From an uncultured Lachnospiraceae bacterium (GTDB taxonomy: Bacteria; Bacillota_A; Clostridia; Lachnospirales; Lachnospiraceae), in contig CAJUFW010000060.1 of NCBI GenBank assembly GCA_910585655.1, positions 1-17,418 on the forward strand: 17,418 nt of DNA. Direction: 5' to 3'. The position numbers were made by a program, and so were the translations under genes. The notes under the pieces are model-generated. The model was not told the origin of the DNA. It did not search any database and saw only the letters and a list, made by a program, of their open reading frames with translations. This document shows positions 1 to 8,169 of this stretch, one piece after another; position 1 is the stretch's first letter, and each line of letters starts with the position of its first letter.

Positions 1-34
1 CACACTCTTTCCCTACACGACGCTCTTCCGATCT
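1..34. other. Illumina TruSeq adapter contamination at contig end
   Basis: Positions 2-34 match the standard Illumina read-1 adapter end to end (it starts ACACTCTTTCCC and finishes GCTCTTCCGATCT). Base 1 may be the last base of an index. Genomic sequence begins at 35. The adapter supplies the last codons and the stop of the minus-strand reading frame that runs into it, giving the artefactual protein tail DRKSVV. Certain as a sequence match; it is not a biological feature. Confidence 0.98.
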
Positions 35-1488
35 TCCAAGACCATTTCTTTGGTGACGGTAGTAGAAAAATGTACCGGGACAGAAAGTTTTTCCATTTGA
101 GTCCCATACCATTTGGCAAGAGCCCGATCATCTTCTTTAAAATCAGGGGCGCCGCCAGGAATCAGGTTGCCGCCAAGCTGATTTGTCTTTTCAAATACCT
201 CTGGCTTATGTCCGCGCAGAGCCAGTACTCTGGCTGCCTCACAGCCTGCCACACCGCCGCCGACGATACAAACGCGCTTTGGACGCAGGATCGGAAGATA
301 AGCAGTGACACGTTCTCTGCATGCCTGTGGGTTGACGGCGCAGTTGAGCATCGAATATGTCTGAATACGTCCCATACAGCCCTCTTGGCAGGAAATACAT
401 GGACGGATTTCCGCTGCCCGTCCGGCGCGCAGCTTATTTACATAGTCCGGATCGGCAAGCAACGGACGTCCCAGACTGATCATATCGCAGGTACCATTGG
501 CAATCGCTTCGGAAGCCATGTTCGGATCGTCCATACGACCTGCACAGATTACCGGAACATCTACATTGTCTTTCATCAGTTTACAATAAGGGCGGTAGAG
601 ACCTTTTTCCTGGTACATTGGCGGATGGCTCCACCACCAAGCGTCGTAGGAACCGACGTCCGTATCAAGAGCGTCATAGCCGTAGGAAACCAGAAGCTTC
701 GCAGCCTCTACGCCTTCGTCTATATCACGACCCTTTTCTTCAAATTCTTCTCCAGGAAGAGCGCCTTTGCGGAAATCTTTGATAAAACTCTTCGGGCTGT
801 AGCGAAGTGTAACCGGGAAATCCTTCCCGCAGCGCGCTTTGATTTCTTCGACGATTTCTTTGGCAAAGCGCAGACGATTTTCCAGGGAACCGCCGTATTC
901 GTCCGTTCTTTGGTTAAACAGGGAAATCGCAAACTGATCGATCAGATACCCTTCATGAACGGCATGGATTTGAACGCCGTCAAAGCCTGCACGCTTCGCA
1001 TTATAAGCGCCGTCTCCAAACTTTTTAACGATCTCGTGGATTTCCTCTACGGTTAAAGGACGGCAGATCTTGTCCAGCCACCGGTGCGGGATAGCGGACG
1101 GAGCAACCGGCGGGTATTCGCCGAGGTTGGTAGGAATCGTTACACGACCGAAGCCACCGGACATCTGTAAAAATACTTTGGCGTCATAGGCATGGATGCG
1201 TTCGGTCATCTCTCTGGCAGTACGGACGAAATGGACGTCGTTATGAGTCGGGCATGGAACATTCGGCATTCCATGTTCCTCCACATGATTGTCCACAAAG
1301 GTTACGCCCGTAATGATCAGACCGGTGCCGCCCTTGGCTCGTTCCGTGTAATAGTCGATGCCTCTTTGATTAAAGCCGCCATCGGCATCTCCTAAGCCAA
1401 GAGGACCCATAGGAGCCAGCGCAAAACGGTTCTTAATGGTAACGGAACCAATGGTGACTGGCGTAAAAAGATTTGCGTATGGGAACAT
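35..1488 (-). CDS. NADH:flavin oxidoreductase / 2-enoate reductase family (old yellow enzyme type), 3' end missing
   Basis: Predicted FMN, FAD and [4Fe-4S] enzyme of the 2,4-dienoyl-CoA reductase / 2-enoate reductase / BaiH-BaiCD group, reducing activated C=C bonds with NAD(P)H in the cytoplasm. Residues 1-360 form the FMN TIM barrel, with the family segment QIHAVHEGYLIDQF at 173-186. Cysteines 364, 367, 371 and 383 have the C-x2-C-x3-C-x11-C spacing of the cluster. A dinucleotide-binding GGGVAG lies at about 410-415. The family is usually about 640-670 residues; only about 485 are genomic here, so most of the C-terminal FAD/NAD domain is lost at the contig edge. The ATG at 1488 is chosen over TTG at 1491 because AGGAG lies 7 nt upstream. 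It is divergent from padR and probably controlled by it. The exact substrate cannot be told; bile acids, enoates or dienoyl-CoA are all possible. Confidence 0.9.
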
Positions 1489-1518
1489 CAAAACACTCCT
1501 TTCGAGATTGGTTGTTCT

Positions 1519-1550
1519 ATCCCCCGGAGGGCTTTCCTATCATATAAAAA
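1519..1550 (+). repeat. Dispersed intergenic repeat, copy 1 (end segment only)
   Basis: These 32 bases match 5109-5140 at 30 of 32 positions (only 1530 and 1531 differ). They carry the shared core CCCCCGGAG...CTTTCCTATCATATAAAAA. The hairpin end seen in the other two copies is absent. The segment lies in the untranslated leader of the minus-strand oxidoreductase gene. Confidence 0.75.
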
Positions 1551-1565
1551 GACAGCCTCCGGCTG
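1546..1565 (-). terminator. Small leader hairpin plus T-run (possible attenuator)
   Basis: Read on the minus strand, CAGCC-GGA-GGCTG (1565-1553) is followed by TC and five T. It lies between the predicted promoter (-10 at 1583-1578) and the start codon of the oxidoreductase gene. The stem is only 5 bp, so it may be weak. CCGGAGG within the hairpin can also pair with CCTCCGG at 1530-1524 further along the leader, so two exclusive folds are possible. Confidence 0.35.
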
Positions 1566-1577
1566 AATGTTAAAATC

Positions 1578-1606
1578 AGCATAGCACGCCGGAAATGATA
1601 TGTCAA
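1578..1606 (-). promoter_or_regulatory. Sigma-A promoter of the oxidoreductase gene
   Basis: On the minus strand a perfect -35 TTGACA (1606-1601) is followed after 17 bp by TATGCT (1583-1578). The -35 box lies inside the PadR-type palindrome at 1599-1616, so repressor binding would block this promoter. Confidence 0.7.
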
Positions 1607-1623
1607 TATTGACATAGTATAAT
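1595..1623 (+). promoter_or_regulatory. Promoter of padR
   Basis: A perfect -10 TATAAT at 1618-1623 lies 17 bp downstream of a 4/6 match to -35, ATGATA, at 1595-1600. The spacer contains the palindrome 1599-1616, which implies autoregulation by the product. Confidence 0.6.
1599..1616. promoter_or_regulatory. PadR operator palindrome
   Basis: TATGTCAATATTGACATA is a perfect 18-bp palindrome of the form ATGT-N8-ACAT, the known consensus of PadR-family operators. It lies between the divergent padR and oxidoreductase genes and overlaps the -35 of one promoter and the spacer of the other. The sequence is direct; the binding protein is inferred from family knowledge and from the adjacent padR gene. 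Confidence 0.7.
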
Positions 1624-1704
1624 CTTCCTTTTCTTTTTTTGTGCATTGTGTTACACTATAAAAAACAGATGTTTTTAGTTCGAGAAGGAAGGGATGGGGC
1701 AGAT

Positions 1705-2268
1705 ATGCGGACGCTACGATATGCGATCCTGGGGCTGGTGGATCGGAAACCCACGACAGGATATGACATTGCCAAGGAATTTAAAGAAAGAGAGCTGTCC
1801 AATTTTTGGAGTGCGAGGCACAGCCAGATTTATCCGGAGCTAAGGAAGCTGACCGAAGAGGGGTTGTTAGAATATGAGGTGGAAATCAGCGGAGAAGTTC
1901 AGGAAAAAAAGGTATACCGCATTACCAAGCAGGGAAAACGGGAATTTGTAAAATGGCTGTTAAAGGATGAAGTGATGCAGCCTACGTTTAAAGATCGCTT
2001 CCGTCTGCGGATGTACTTTGTCAGTCGAATGCCTGCAGAAGATGCAGACGCCCTCTTAAAAAGCCAGCTTGTTCAGCGAAAAAAGAAGCTGGCGTTTTTG
2101 ACAGAAACCCAAAAACGATATCCAAAGATTCCGGAGTATGATTCCGACCGCTTCGGGGATTTTTTGGTGCTTCGAGGGGCGATTTTACGAGAACAGGCTT
2201 ATGTGGACTGGCTGGAAGAATCCATTCGTATGATAAAGGAAAGCTGCCAGTCCTCTGCCCGTAGTTAG
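1705..2268 (+). CDS. PadR family transcriptional regulator
   Basis: A 187-residue regulator that starts MRTLRYAILGLV, typical of the PadR winged-helix N-terminus. The recognition-helix area SARHSQIYPELRKLTEEGLL (about 34-53) and a wing ending KKVYRITKQGK are followed by a helical C-terminal dimerisation domain (about 90-187) of the PadR-C (Vir) type. An in-frame extension starts at 1639 but runs through non-conserved sequence; ATG 1705 is preferred because homologous starts look like this, although its ribosome site (GGGG, 5 nt away) is weak. It probably represses itself and the divergent oxidoreductase gene through the palindrome at 1599-1616, responding to a small hydrophobic or phenolic ligand. 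Only one base separates its stop from that of the convergent aldolase gene. Confidence 0.9.
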   Translation: MRTLRYAILGLVDRKPTTGYDIAKEFKERELSNFWSARHSQIYPELRKLTEEGLLEYEVEISGEVQEKKVYRITKQGKREFVKWLLKDEVMQPTFKDRFRLRMYFVSRMPAEDADALLKSQLVQRKKKLAFLTETQKRYPKIPEYDSDRFGDFLVLRGAILREQAYVDWLEESIRMIKESCQSSARS

Positions 2269-2269
2269 C

Positions 2270-3322
2270 TTATACGCTTAAAAGATCGGATAAGGAAGCG
2301 ATCAGACTATCGACAGCTTCTTCCGGAGTAGCCCAGGAGGTGACAAAACGAACTGCAAAACGTCCATCTTCCAACTGCTTTTGCGTCTCAAACTGAAAGT
2401 CCTCTGCCAGTTTTTGGCAGACGGTATCCGGCAGGATAGGAAAGACTTGGTTGGTCGGAGAGGGAGCATAAAAATCACAGTGTAACGCCTTTAGCGCCGC
2501 AGTCAGTTTGTTCGCCAGAACTCCGGCGTGTTCTGCCAGCTTAAAATAGAGCTGATCGGTAAATAAGGCTTCAAACTGGATACCAACGGTAAAGCCTTTT
2601 GCCAACATAGCGCCGCGGTTCTTTATAGCATAGCGAAAATCTTTTTGGAGCAGTGGATTCGTTAAGACAAGCGCTTCTCCATACAGAGCGCCGTTTTTGG
2701 TACCTCCGATATAAAACGCATCCGTAAGGGCTGCAATATCGGCAAGCGTCAGATCGTTTTCCGGGCAGGTTAGAGCAGCTCCAAGTCTGGCGCCGTCTAA
2801 AAACAGCCAAAGTCCCAGCTCTTTGCAGACGGCATGAAGCGCTTCCAGTTCCTGACGGCAGTAAATCGTTCCTAATTCCGTAGAATCGGAAATGTAGACC
2901 AGCGCAGGCTGTACCATATGTTCGTCCATATGGGCGGCACAGACAGTACGGATATCCTCCGGCGTCAGCTTGCCTGTTGTATCCGGAGTGGATTTACCGG
3001 CTGCCGGTACGGTAAGGATTTTATGACCGGTTGCTTCGACTGCTCCGGTTTCATGGACATGAATATGCCCGGTTTCGGCAGCGATAACAGCCTGGAAAGG
3101 ACGCAGACAAGAGGAAATAAGCAGCATATTGGTCTGGGTTCCTCCGCTGATAAAATGGACGGCAGCCTGCGGACAGGCGCAAAGCTCCCGAATTTGATCG
3201 GCAGCATGGGCGGAATGAGCGTCTAACCCATATCCGGCGTTTTGCTCTAGGTTGTAGCGGCAGAGCGCCTCTAATACCTGAGGATGCGCTCCCTCGCTGT
3301 AGTCATTACGAAAAGAATACAT
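2270..3322 (-). CDS. Low-specificity L-threonine aldolase-like PLP enzyme
   Basis: A 350-residue fold-type I PLP enzyme of the beta-eliminating lyase / threonine aldolase family, predicted to split L-threonine or allo-threonine into glycine and acetaldehyde. Visible landmarks are FRNDYSEGAHP at the N-terminus, the phosphate-binding SGGTQTN (59-65), a conserved His pair near 86-88, Asp176 in LFLDGARL (ring-nitrogen contact) and the Schiff-base Lys209 in GGTKNGALYGE. Length is normal for the family. The start is set by AAGGGAG 7 nt upstream of the ATG. It is a single gene with its own promoter, convergent with padR; no glycine or serine pathway gene adjoins it. A related beta-hydroxy-amino-acid substrate is possible. 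Confidence 0.9.
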   Translation of the reverse strand: MYSFRNDYSEGAHPQVLEALCRYNLEQNAGYGLDAHSAHAADQIRELCACPQAAVHFISGGTQTNMLLISSCLRPFQAVIAAETGHIHVHETGAVEATGHKILTVPAAGKSTPDTTGKLTPEDIRTVCAAHMDEHMVQPALVYISDSTELGTIYCRQELEALHAVCKELGLWLFLDGARLGAALTCPENDLTLADIAALTDAFYIGGTKNGALYGEALVLTNPLLQKDFRYAIKNRGAMLAKGFTVGIQFEALFTDQLYFKLAEHAGVLANKLTAALKALHCDFYAPSPTNQVFPILPDTVCQKLAEDFQFETQKQLEDGRFAVRFVTSWATPEEAVDSLIASLSDLLSV

Positions 3323-3370
3323 GAAAAAACTCCCTTCTATAATTGAAGATATGGTTGGTATCTAGGGGAA

Positions 3371-3399
3371 ATAGTAACATTGAATGGCAAAGAAGTCAA
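3371..3399 (-). promoter_or_regulatory. Promoter of the threonine aldolase-like gene
   Basis: On the minus strand TTGACT (3399-3394), a 17-bp spacer, then TACTAT (3376-3371). It lies about 50 bp upstream of the start codon at 3322. Confidence 0.55.
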
Positions 3400-3415
3400 T
3401 TTAAGAAAAATTTTA

Positions 3416-3445
3416 TTGGATTCTTCGATCAAGATCAGGTATACT
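3416..3445 (+). promoter_or_regulatory. Candidate promoter of the clpX-like gene
   Basis: TTGGAT at 3416-3421, an 18-bp spacer, then TATACT at 3440-3445, about 75 bp before the ATG at 3521. It is back to back with the aldolase promoter. Confidence 0.45.
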
Positions 3446-3520
3446 GATAAGAAGGCAAATAAAAAACAGGAAAATAGCCATGTTTAGAAAAAAAAGATGG
3501 TTGATAATAGGGAGGAAACT

Positions 3521-5029
3521 ATGGAGGATAAACAGGATATAGAGGAATATTGTTCTTTGTGCAGGAGACCGGAAAGCATATGTGGGAAGCTGATCCATAT
3601 GCAGCCAAGTCTTTCGGTCTGTACTGACTGTATCCAAAAGACCTTTGACACGTTTAATAACGGTTTTGGTATGCCGGGAATGTTCCCGCTAAGCGGCTTT
3701 CCGACAGGGATGACGCCTTCCGGAAAAGAGAAGGCGAAAGATAAAAATACCAAGGAAGCAAAACCGGAAGAAGGGGATTTGACGAACACGGCGGACGAGG
3801 AGCCTTATCAGACAGAAAACGAAACGAAGGAGGATGGCGGGCAAACACAGCCAAGAGGACCTATCATCAATTTCGGCTTTATCCCGGCGGATCTTCCGAT
3901 TATGGGACAGAGAGTCAAGCGGAAAAAGGAAAAAAAGCCAACCCCTCCGGTTTTGGATTGGGACAATCTGCCGCCGCCTCATCGGATTAAAGCGCAGCTT
4001 GATGAATATGTGGTAGGGCAGGAACATGCCAAAAAAGCGATTTCCGTCGCGGTTTACAATCATTATAAGCGAGTCGCGACCGGAACCATGGACGATATTG
4101 AGATTGAAAAATCCAATATGCTGATGATCGGACCGACCGGCAGCGGGAAAACGTATCTGGTGCGGACATTAGCCAGACTGCTGCAGGTGCCGTTAGCCGT
4201 TACGGACGCCACTTCCCTGACGGAAGCAGGCTATATCGGCGATGATGTGGAAAGCGTACTCAGCAAGCTGCTGGCAGCGGCGGATAACGATGTGGAAAAA
4301 GCAGAACAAGGGATTGTTTTTATTGACGAGATTGATAAAATTGCCAAAAAGCGCAATACAAACAGCCGGGATGTCAGCGGAGAGTCGGTTCAGCAGGGCT
4401 TGTTAAAGCTGTTGGAGGGTTCCGAAGTGGAGGTGCCGGTCGGAGCGACCAATAAAAACGCTATGGTGCCGATGACCACGATCAATACCCGCAATATTCT
4501 TTTTATCTGCGGCGGAGCCTTTCCGGATTTGGAGGAGGTAATCAAGCAGCGTTTAACAAAGACTTCGTTTATGGGGTTTGGATCGGAACTAAAGGATAAA
4601 TATGATAAGGACACGACCTTGCTTTCTAAGGTGACGACAGAAGATTTGCGGGAGTATGGAATGATTCCGGAGTTTTTAGGCCGTCTGCCGATCGTCTTTA
4701 CGTTAGAAGGGCTTTCTAAAGAGGCGCTGGTACAGATTTTAAAGGAGCCAAAAAATGCTATTTTAAAGCAATATCAAAAGCTTCTGGCGCTGGATGAAGT
4801 AGAACTGCTTTTTTCCGAGGACGCTATGGAGGCGATTGCAGAGCGGGCGATGGAAAAAAAGACCGGAGCCAGAGCCTTGCGGGCGATTATCGAGGAGTTT
4901 ATGTTGGATATTATGTTTGAGATTCCAAAGGATGATTCGATCGGGCGGGTAACGATCAACCGGGCTTATATCGAAGGACACGGCGCTCCGTTGATTGAGA
5001 TGCGCGGTATTCAGCTGCTGCCGGAATAA
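3521..5029 (+). CDS. clpX: ClpX-type AAA+ protein unfoldase with extended linker
   Basis: A 502-residue ClpX homologue: an ATP-driven unfoldase that may feed ClpP. The N-terminal zinc-binding domain has CSLC (C11, C14) and CTDC (C34, C37). A charged, low-complexity linker spans about residues 45-140. The AAA+ core has Walker A GPTGSGKT (204-211), pore-loop GYIG (237-240), Walker B VFIDE (266-270), RDVSGESVQQ, and sensor-2 GARALR (449-454). The ClpP-docking loop reads MGFG (351-354) in place of IGFG. The RKH loop expected near 306-318 reads VGATNKNAMVPM, with no RKH. Usual ClpX length is about 410-430. ATG 3521 is chosen because GGGAGG lies 5 nt upstream; the in-frame ATG at 3497 has no ribosome site. 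No tig, clpP or lon adjoins, so this may be an extra, specialised ClpX rather than the housekeeping one. Confidence 0.9.
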   Translation: MEDKQDIEEYCSLCRRPESICGKLIHMQPSLSVCTDCIQKTFDTFNNGFGMPGMFPLSGFPTGMTPSGKEKAKDKNTKEAKPEEGDLTNTADEEPYQTENETKEDGGQTQPRGPIINFGFIPADLPIMGQRVKRKKEKKPTPPVLDWDNLPPPHRIKAQLDEYVVGQEHAKKAISVAVYNHYKRVATGTMDDIEIEKSNMLMIGPTGSGKTYLVRTLARLLQVPLAVTDATSLTEAGYIGDDVESVLSKLLAAADNDVEKAEQGIVFIDEIDKIAKKRNTNSRDVSGESVQQGLLKLLEGSEVEVPVGATNKNAMVPMTTINTRNILFICGGAFPDLEEVIKQRLTKTSFMGFGSELKDKYDKDTTLLSKVTTEDLREYGMIPEFLGRLPIVFTLEGLSKEALVQILKEPKNAILKQYQKLLALDEVELLFSEDAMEAIAERAMEKKTGARALRAIIEEFMLDIMFEIPKDDSIGRVTINRAYIEGHGAPLIEMRGIQLLPE

Positions 5030-5030
5030 A

Positions 5031-5140
5031 AAAGAATTCCACAAAGTGGAATTCTCGCGCCGGAGCGCGCCTGCGTCAGCAGACATTTTCCTTAAGTGCG
5101 AAGTGCGCATCCCCCGGAGAACTTTCCTATCATATAAAAA
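5031..5140 (+). repeat. Dispersed intergenic repeat, copy 2 (longest)
   Basis: About 110 bp filling the gap between the clpX-like and J-domain genes. It begins with a perfect hairpin (arms GAATTCCAC 5034-5042 and GTGGAATTC 5046-5054, loop AAA), then CTCGCGC and a roughly 40-bp middle segment rich in CGCGC. It ends with the core 5109-5140 shared with copy 1. Read on the minus strand, the hairpin is followed by a run of T, so it could also end antisense transcription. Confidence 0.8.
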
Positions 5141-5177
5141 ACCGTTGTATCGAAAAGAAAGGACGGATAAGGAATCT

Positions 5178-8141
5178 ATGAACCAAATGACAGACAAAGA
5201 AGCCTGGGCTTTGCTGCAGATTTCTCCAGGCAGTTCCAAACGGGAAATTCGCAGAGCCTATGCAGAGCTGGCAAAAGAGTGCCATCCTGAGGAAAATCCG
5301 GAAGCCTTTGCGCGGCTGCAGGAAGCCTATCAGCATGCGTTAGGGGCAGCAGGGAGAGAGCCGCAGGGAAATCCGGAGTCAGAAAAGAGAACCGAATCTA
5401 TAACATTAACAGCACCAACAAAACAGATAGCGTCGTCTCAACCAGTTTTAGAGGCAGAACCTTCTCTTTTAGAACGGCTTCGGCAGCAGGAGGATATCCA
5501 GATTGAGAAAAGTTTATCAAAAGGGGCGTTAGGCACACTGCAGACGTTACTACAGGATAAAACAGACCAGAAAAAAACAGACACATGGAAGGAGTTTTTC
5601 CTGTCCGAAGAGTTTTTGACAGAACAGTTACAAATTTCTTTTCTAAAAGGACTAAGCCGTTTTTTAAGGCGTATGGGCAGCATCGGATATGAAGAGAAAG
5701 AGCAGCCGGGTTTGCCCTGGCAGTTTGTGGCAGAACTGATGCTGGCATATGGAATCGTGCCGGAGGAGGAAGCCTTTTTGTCGAATGGAATCCCGGAAGA
5801 ACTCCAGGTGATAGCGGATACCTGGTGGTCACAGGAGGAAGACAGCCAGGAACGGATTTTGTCCTATCTGGAAAAGCCGCAGAACCAAGTACGTCTGCGG
5901 GCATTTTCCGATTATTTGACGATGAAAAACTGGAATCGGCAGGGATATTTGACGACGCAGGGGAAAGAACATTGGGAAACGATTATTCGTAAGGGAGAAA
6001 AGAGCTACTTCTATGAGCGGAATGGAGGGCAGTTTACCGCTTATTCACGTAGTGAATGTATCGTTACGCTTTATACACATTGGATACGGACGGAAGAGGT
6101 TCCTTCCTGTATCTGTCAGTTTATGTATCAAAAATATCAGCTAAAAGATTTGGAGCATAGCAGCAACAAAGCGCTTTATCAGGGCTTGCGGGCGGCAATC
6201 TTAGAAAAATATCCTAAGATAGAAGAGGAATTGTTTGGAGAAGAAGGCAAGATACAGCAGATCAGTCGCTGGTATCGGGATTTGATGCAGATTGTAACGG
6301 AATACCACAATCGTTATGAAAAAAGAAGTTATGAGGAACCAGAAGACCTTCAGGATAAAATAAGAGCCTTATTAAAAAGGGAAGAATGGAACCAGTATTG
6401 CTATGATGCAGAATTGTTTGACAAAATGTATCTGCAACTGGCAAATCGAAAGGTACTTCCGCCTATGCTGGCAAAGGAACTGTATGTGTTTTATAGCGGA
6501 GAGAATGACGGCAAAGAGGGATCTGCGTGGAAAGAAGTGGCAGGCTTAGAGGAAAAATTGTCTGTTTTGCAGGAAACGATGGTGCGTTCCTTAGCGTTTC
6601 ATCGGATGCTTTTGGAACAGGATTACCGGAAGCCCTATCTATATCAGGGGATTCACATAGAAGAGATAACGTCAGACAATCAGGCATTTTGGACGTATTA
6701 CTTGATGAACGGCTTCGGCGCGCGGTATATCGAGCGGATTGGGTCATCAGACAATCAGGCGGAGTATGTCCGCTGGAACCGCTATTATCTTCCGGCTTAC
6801 ATTCGTTCGGTCTATCTGCCGTCTGCAGAATGGGCAAAGTGTTTTACCGGATTTGACGAGGAAGAGATGGCGATACCGCGTCCGGTTCGGAAAGAGGTGC
6901 CGTTTCCGGCTTGTGAAAAAGCACCGATGGGCGGAATGCTTCAAGTAGAGTTCCATTTGCATTATGTGACGTATCAACTGGATGGGATACCAGTTATAGA
7001 GCCTCTTTTGTCCTGGAGAGAGCTGTTTTCTCAGGCGCAAAAGACGGAGGAGCCAGAATTATTTTTCTTTTGGCTGGCGGTTACGGCAATCCGGCAAGAG
7101 GAGCGAAAAGAAGCCAAAAACGTGATAGAACAGTACTTGAAAAAACTGCCGCTTGCTCCGTCTACACGGGATTTGATAGCGGAAGCTTTGGCTGCGGACA
7201 ATGCGCGGACAGAGCAGCCGGAAAAGCTGGAACGACGGGTACAAGCCGTGTTTTATCAGGAACAGGAACGGTTTTGCTTTAAAGTGGAAGTCTATTTAAG
7301 AGGAATAAAGCTCTACCGCCAGACCGATTTTGGCTGGGGGGAAACGACGCTGCTGCCAGGAGAAGGAAAGCAGGCGAAGGCGTTGGATCTGGAAGGAAAA
7401 AAGCAGTTTGCAGTAGAAAAACTACAGCGGATGCGACAGCCAAAGCCAAGATGGATAAAAACTGTTTTACTGGAAGACGGGCAAACGGACAATCTGCAAA
7501 AAGCGATACAGATTATCGAAGGATTAAAAGAGCAGGAACAATACAGCAAGGAACGTACCAAGGCGTATATGCCTGGTTTTCCTTGGAGCCCGGAGAACAT
7601 TACGCCTCCCGTAAGGGAGTTTTTTGCTGCATATGGCGGCTGGATGACAGAGGCGTTTGTCGTGCTGCATATCGGATGGCAGCCGAAAAAATGTTTTGAT
7701 CGGATTTATTATAGCGCGATGAATATTTTTGGTTTTGACTTGTATTTTCATTCTCCGGAGCATTCCAGTAGCCTTCGTTTCCGGGAATCGGAGTTAGAAC
7801 GGAAAATCAAAGAAAAGCATCTGATTGTCGGACGGCTTGGCTGGGGAGAAGAATATGAAGCGCTTGGCGGCTATGCCCCGATTCCGTTTGCGATAGGGGA
7901 AAGCGGCTGCTTTTATGCTTATGATGGACTGCATCTGATCCGAAAGCCTACTTTCCCGGAGCTGGTGGCAGGCTGTTATGATTTTACGAATATTACACGA
8001 ATGGATCTTTACGATGCGAGACTGACTGTTTCTAAGCTGGATCAGCGGCTGGAATATTGCTATACGAAAACGGACTATGAAACATGGCTGAACCACAAAG
8101 GTCCAATCATAGAAGAGATGTTTACCAAATTTGGAATTTAA
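5178..8141 (+). CDS. Very large J-domain protein with HPE in place of HPD
   Basis: 987 residues. The N-terminal 55 residues read as a J domain: EAWALLQISPGSSKREIRRA, helix II ending LAKEC, then HPEENPEAFARLQEAYQHAL. The HPD tripeptide needed to stimulate Hsp70 ATPase is H36-P37-E38 here. A charged linker (about 56-100) follows, then a long mostly helical region without recognisable repeats. A C-terminal part (about 620-987) is rich in Trp, Tyr and Phe. No signal peptide or membrane segment is seen. The in-frame ORF extends upstream to 4995 inside the clpX-like gene, but that part is translated repeat; ATG 5178 has AAGGA close upstream and begins the J domain. It precedes an unknown gene by 28 nt, likely as an operon. 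A role as an Hsp70 co-chaperone or protein-binding scaffold is inferred from the J domain only. Confidence 0.8.
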   Translation: MNQMTDKEAWALLQISPGSSKREIRRAYAELAKECHPEENPEAFARLQEAYQHALGAAGREPQGNPESEKRTESITLTAPTKQIASSQPVLEAEPSLLERLRQQEDIQIEKSLSKGALGTLQTLLQDKTDQKKTDTWKEFFLSEEFLTEQLQISFLKGLSRFLRRMGSIGYEEKEQPGLPWQFVAELMLAYGIVPEEEAFLSNGIPEELQVIADTWWSQEEDSQERILSYLEKPQNQVRLRAFSDYLTMKNWNRQGYLTTQGKEHWETIIRKGEKSYFYERNGGQFTAYSRSECIVTLYTHWIRTEEVPSCICQFMYQKYQLKDLEHSSNKALYQGLRAAILEKYPKIEEELFGEEGKIQQISRWYRDLMQIVTEYHNRYEKRSYEEPEDLQDKIRALLKREEWNQYCYDAELFDKMYLQLANRKVLPPMLAKELYVFYSGENDGKEGSAWKEVAGLEEKLSVLQETMVRSLAFHRMLLEQDYRKPYLYQGIHIEEITSDNQAFWTYYLMNGFGARYIERIGSSDNQAEYVRWNRYYLPAYIRSVYLPSAEWAKCFTGFDEEEMAIPRPVRKEVPFPACEKAPMGGMLQVEFHLHYVTYQLDGIPVIEPLLSWRELFSQAQKTEEPELFFFWLAVTAIRQEERKEAKNVIEQYLKKLPLAPSTRDLIAEALAADNARTEQPEKLERRVQAVFYQEQERFCFKVEVYLRGIKLYRQTDFGWGETTLLPGEGKQAKALDLEGKKQFAVEKLQRMRQPKPRWIKTVLLEDGQTDNLQKAIQIIEGLKEQEQYSKERTKAYMPGFPWSPENITPPVREFFAAYGGWMTEAFVVLHIGWQPKKCFDRIYYSAMNIFGFDLYFHSPEHSSSLRFRESELERKIKEKHLIVGRLGWGEEYEALGGYAPIPFAIGESGCFYAYDGLHLIRKPTFPELVAGCYDFTNITRMDLYDARLTVSKLDQRLEYCYTKTDYETWLNHKGPIIEEMFTKFGI

Positions 8142-8169
8142 TATTGCAAAGATACTGGGGACTTTGGTT

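Noticed and set aside
70..1056. 328-codon open frame on the plus strand antisense to the oxidoreductase gene
   Set aside because: It lies wholly inside a clearly conserved gene on the other strand, its translation has no domain-like pattern, and it has no convincing ribosome site.
1609..1623. TTGACA and TATAAT on the plus strand as a promoter pair
   Set aside because: Only 3 bp separate them. The TTGACA is half of the palindrome and its -35 role fits the minus strand, where a -10 lies at 17 bp.
4995..5177. Upstream in-frame extension of the J-domain protein
   Set aside because: It would overlap the clpX-like gene and translate the intergenic repeat; the J domain begins just after ATG 5178, which has its own ribosome site.
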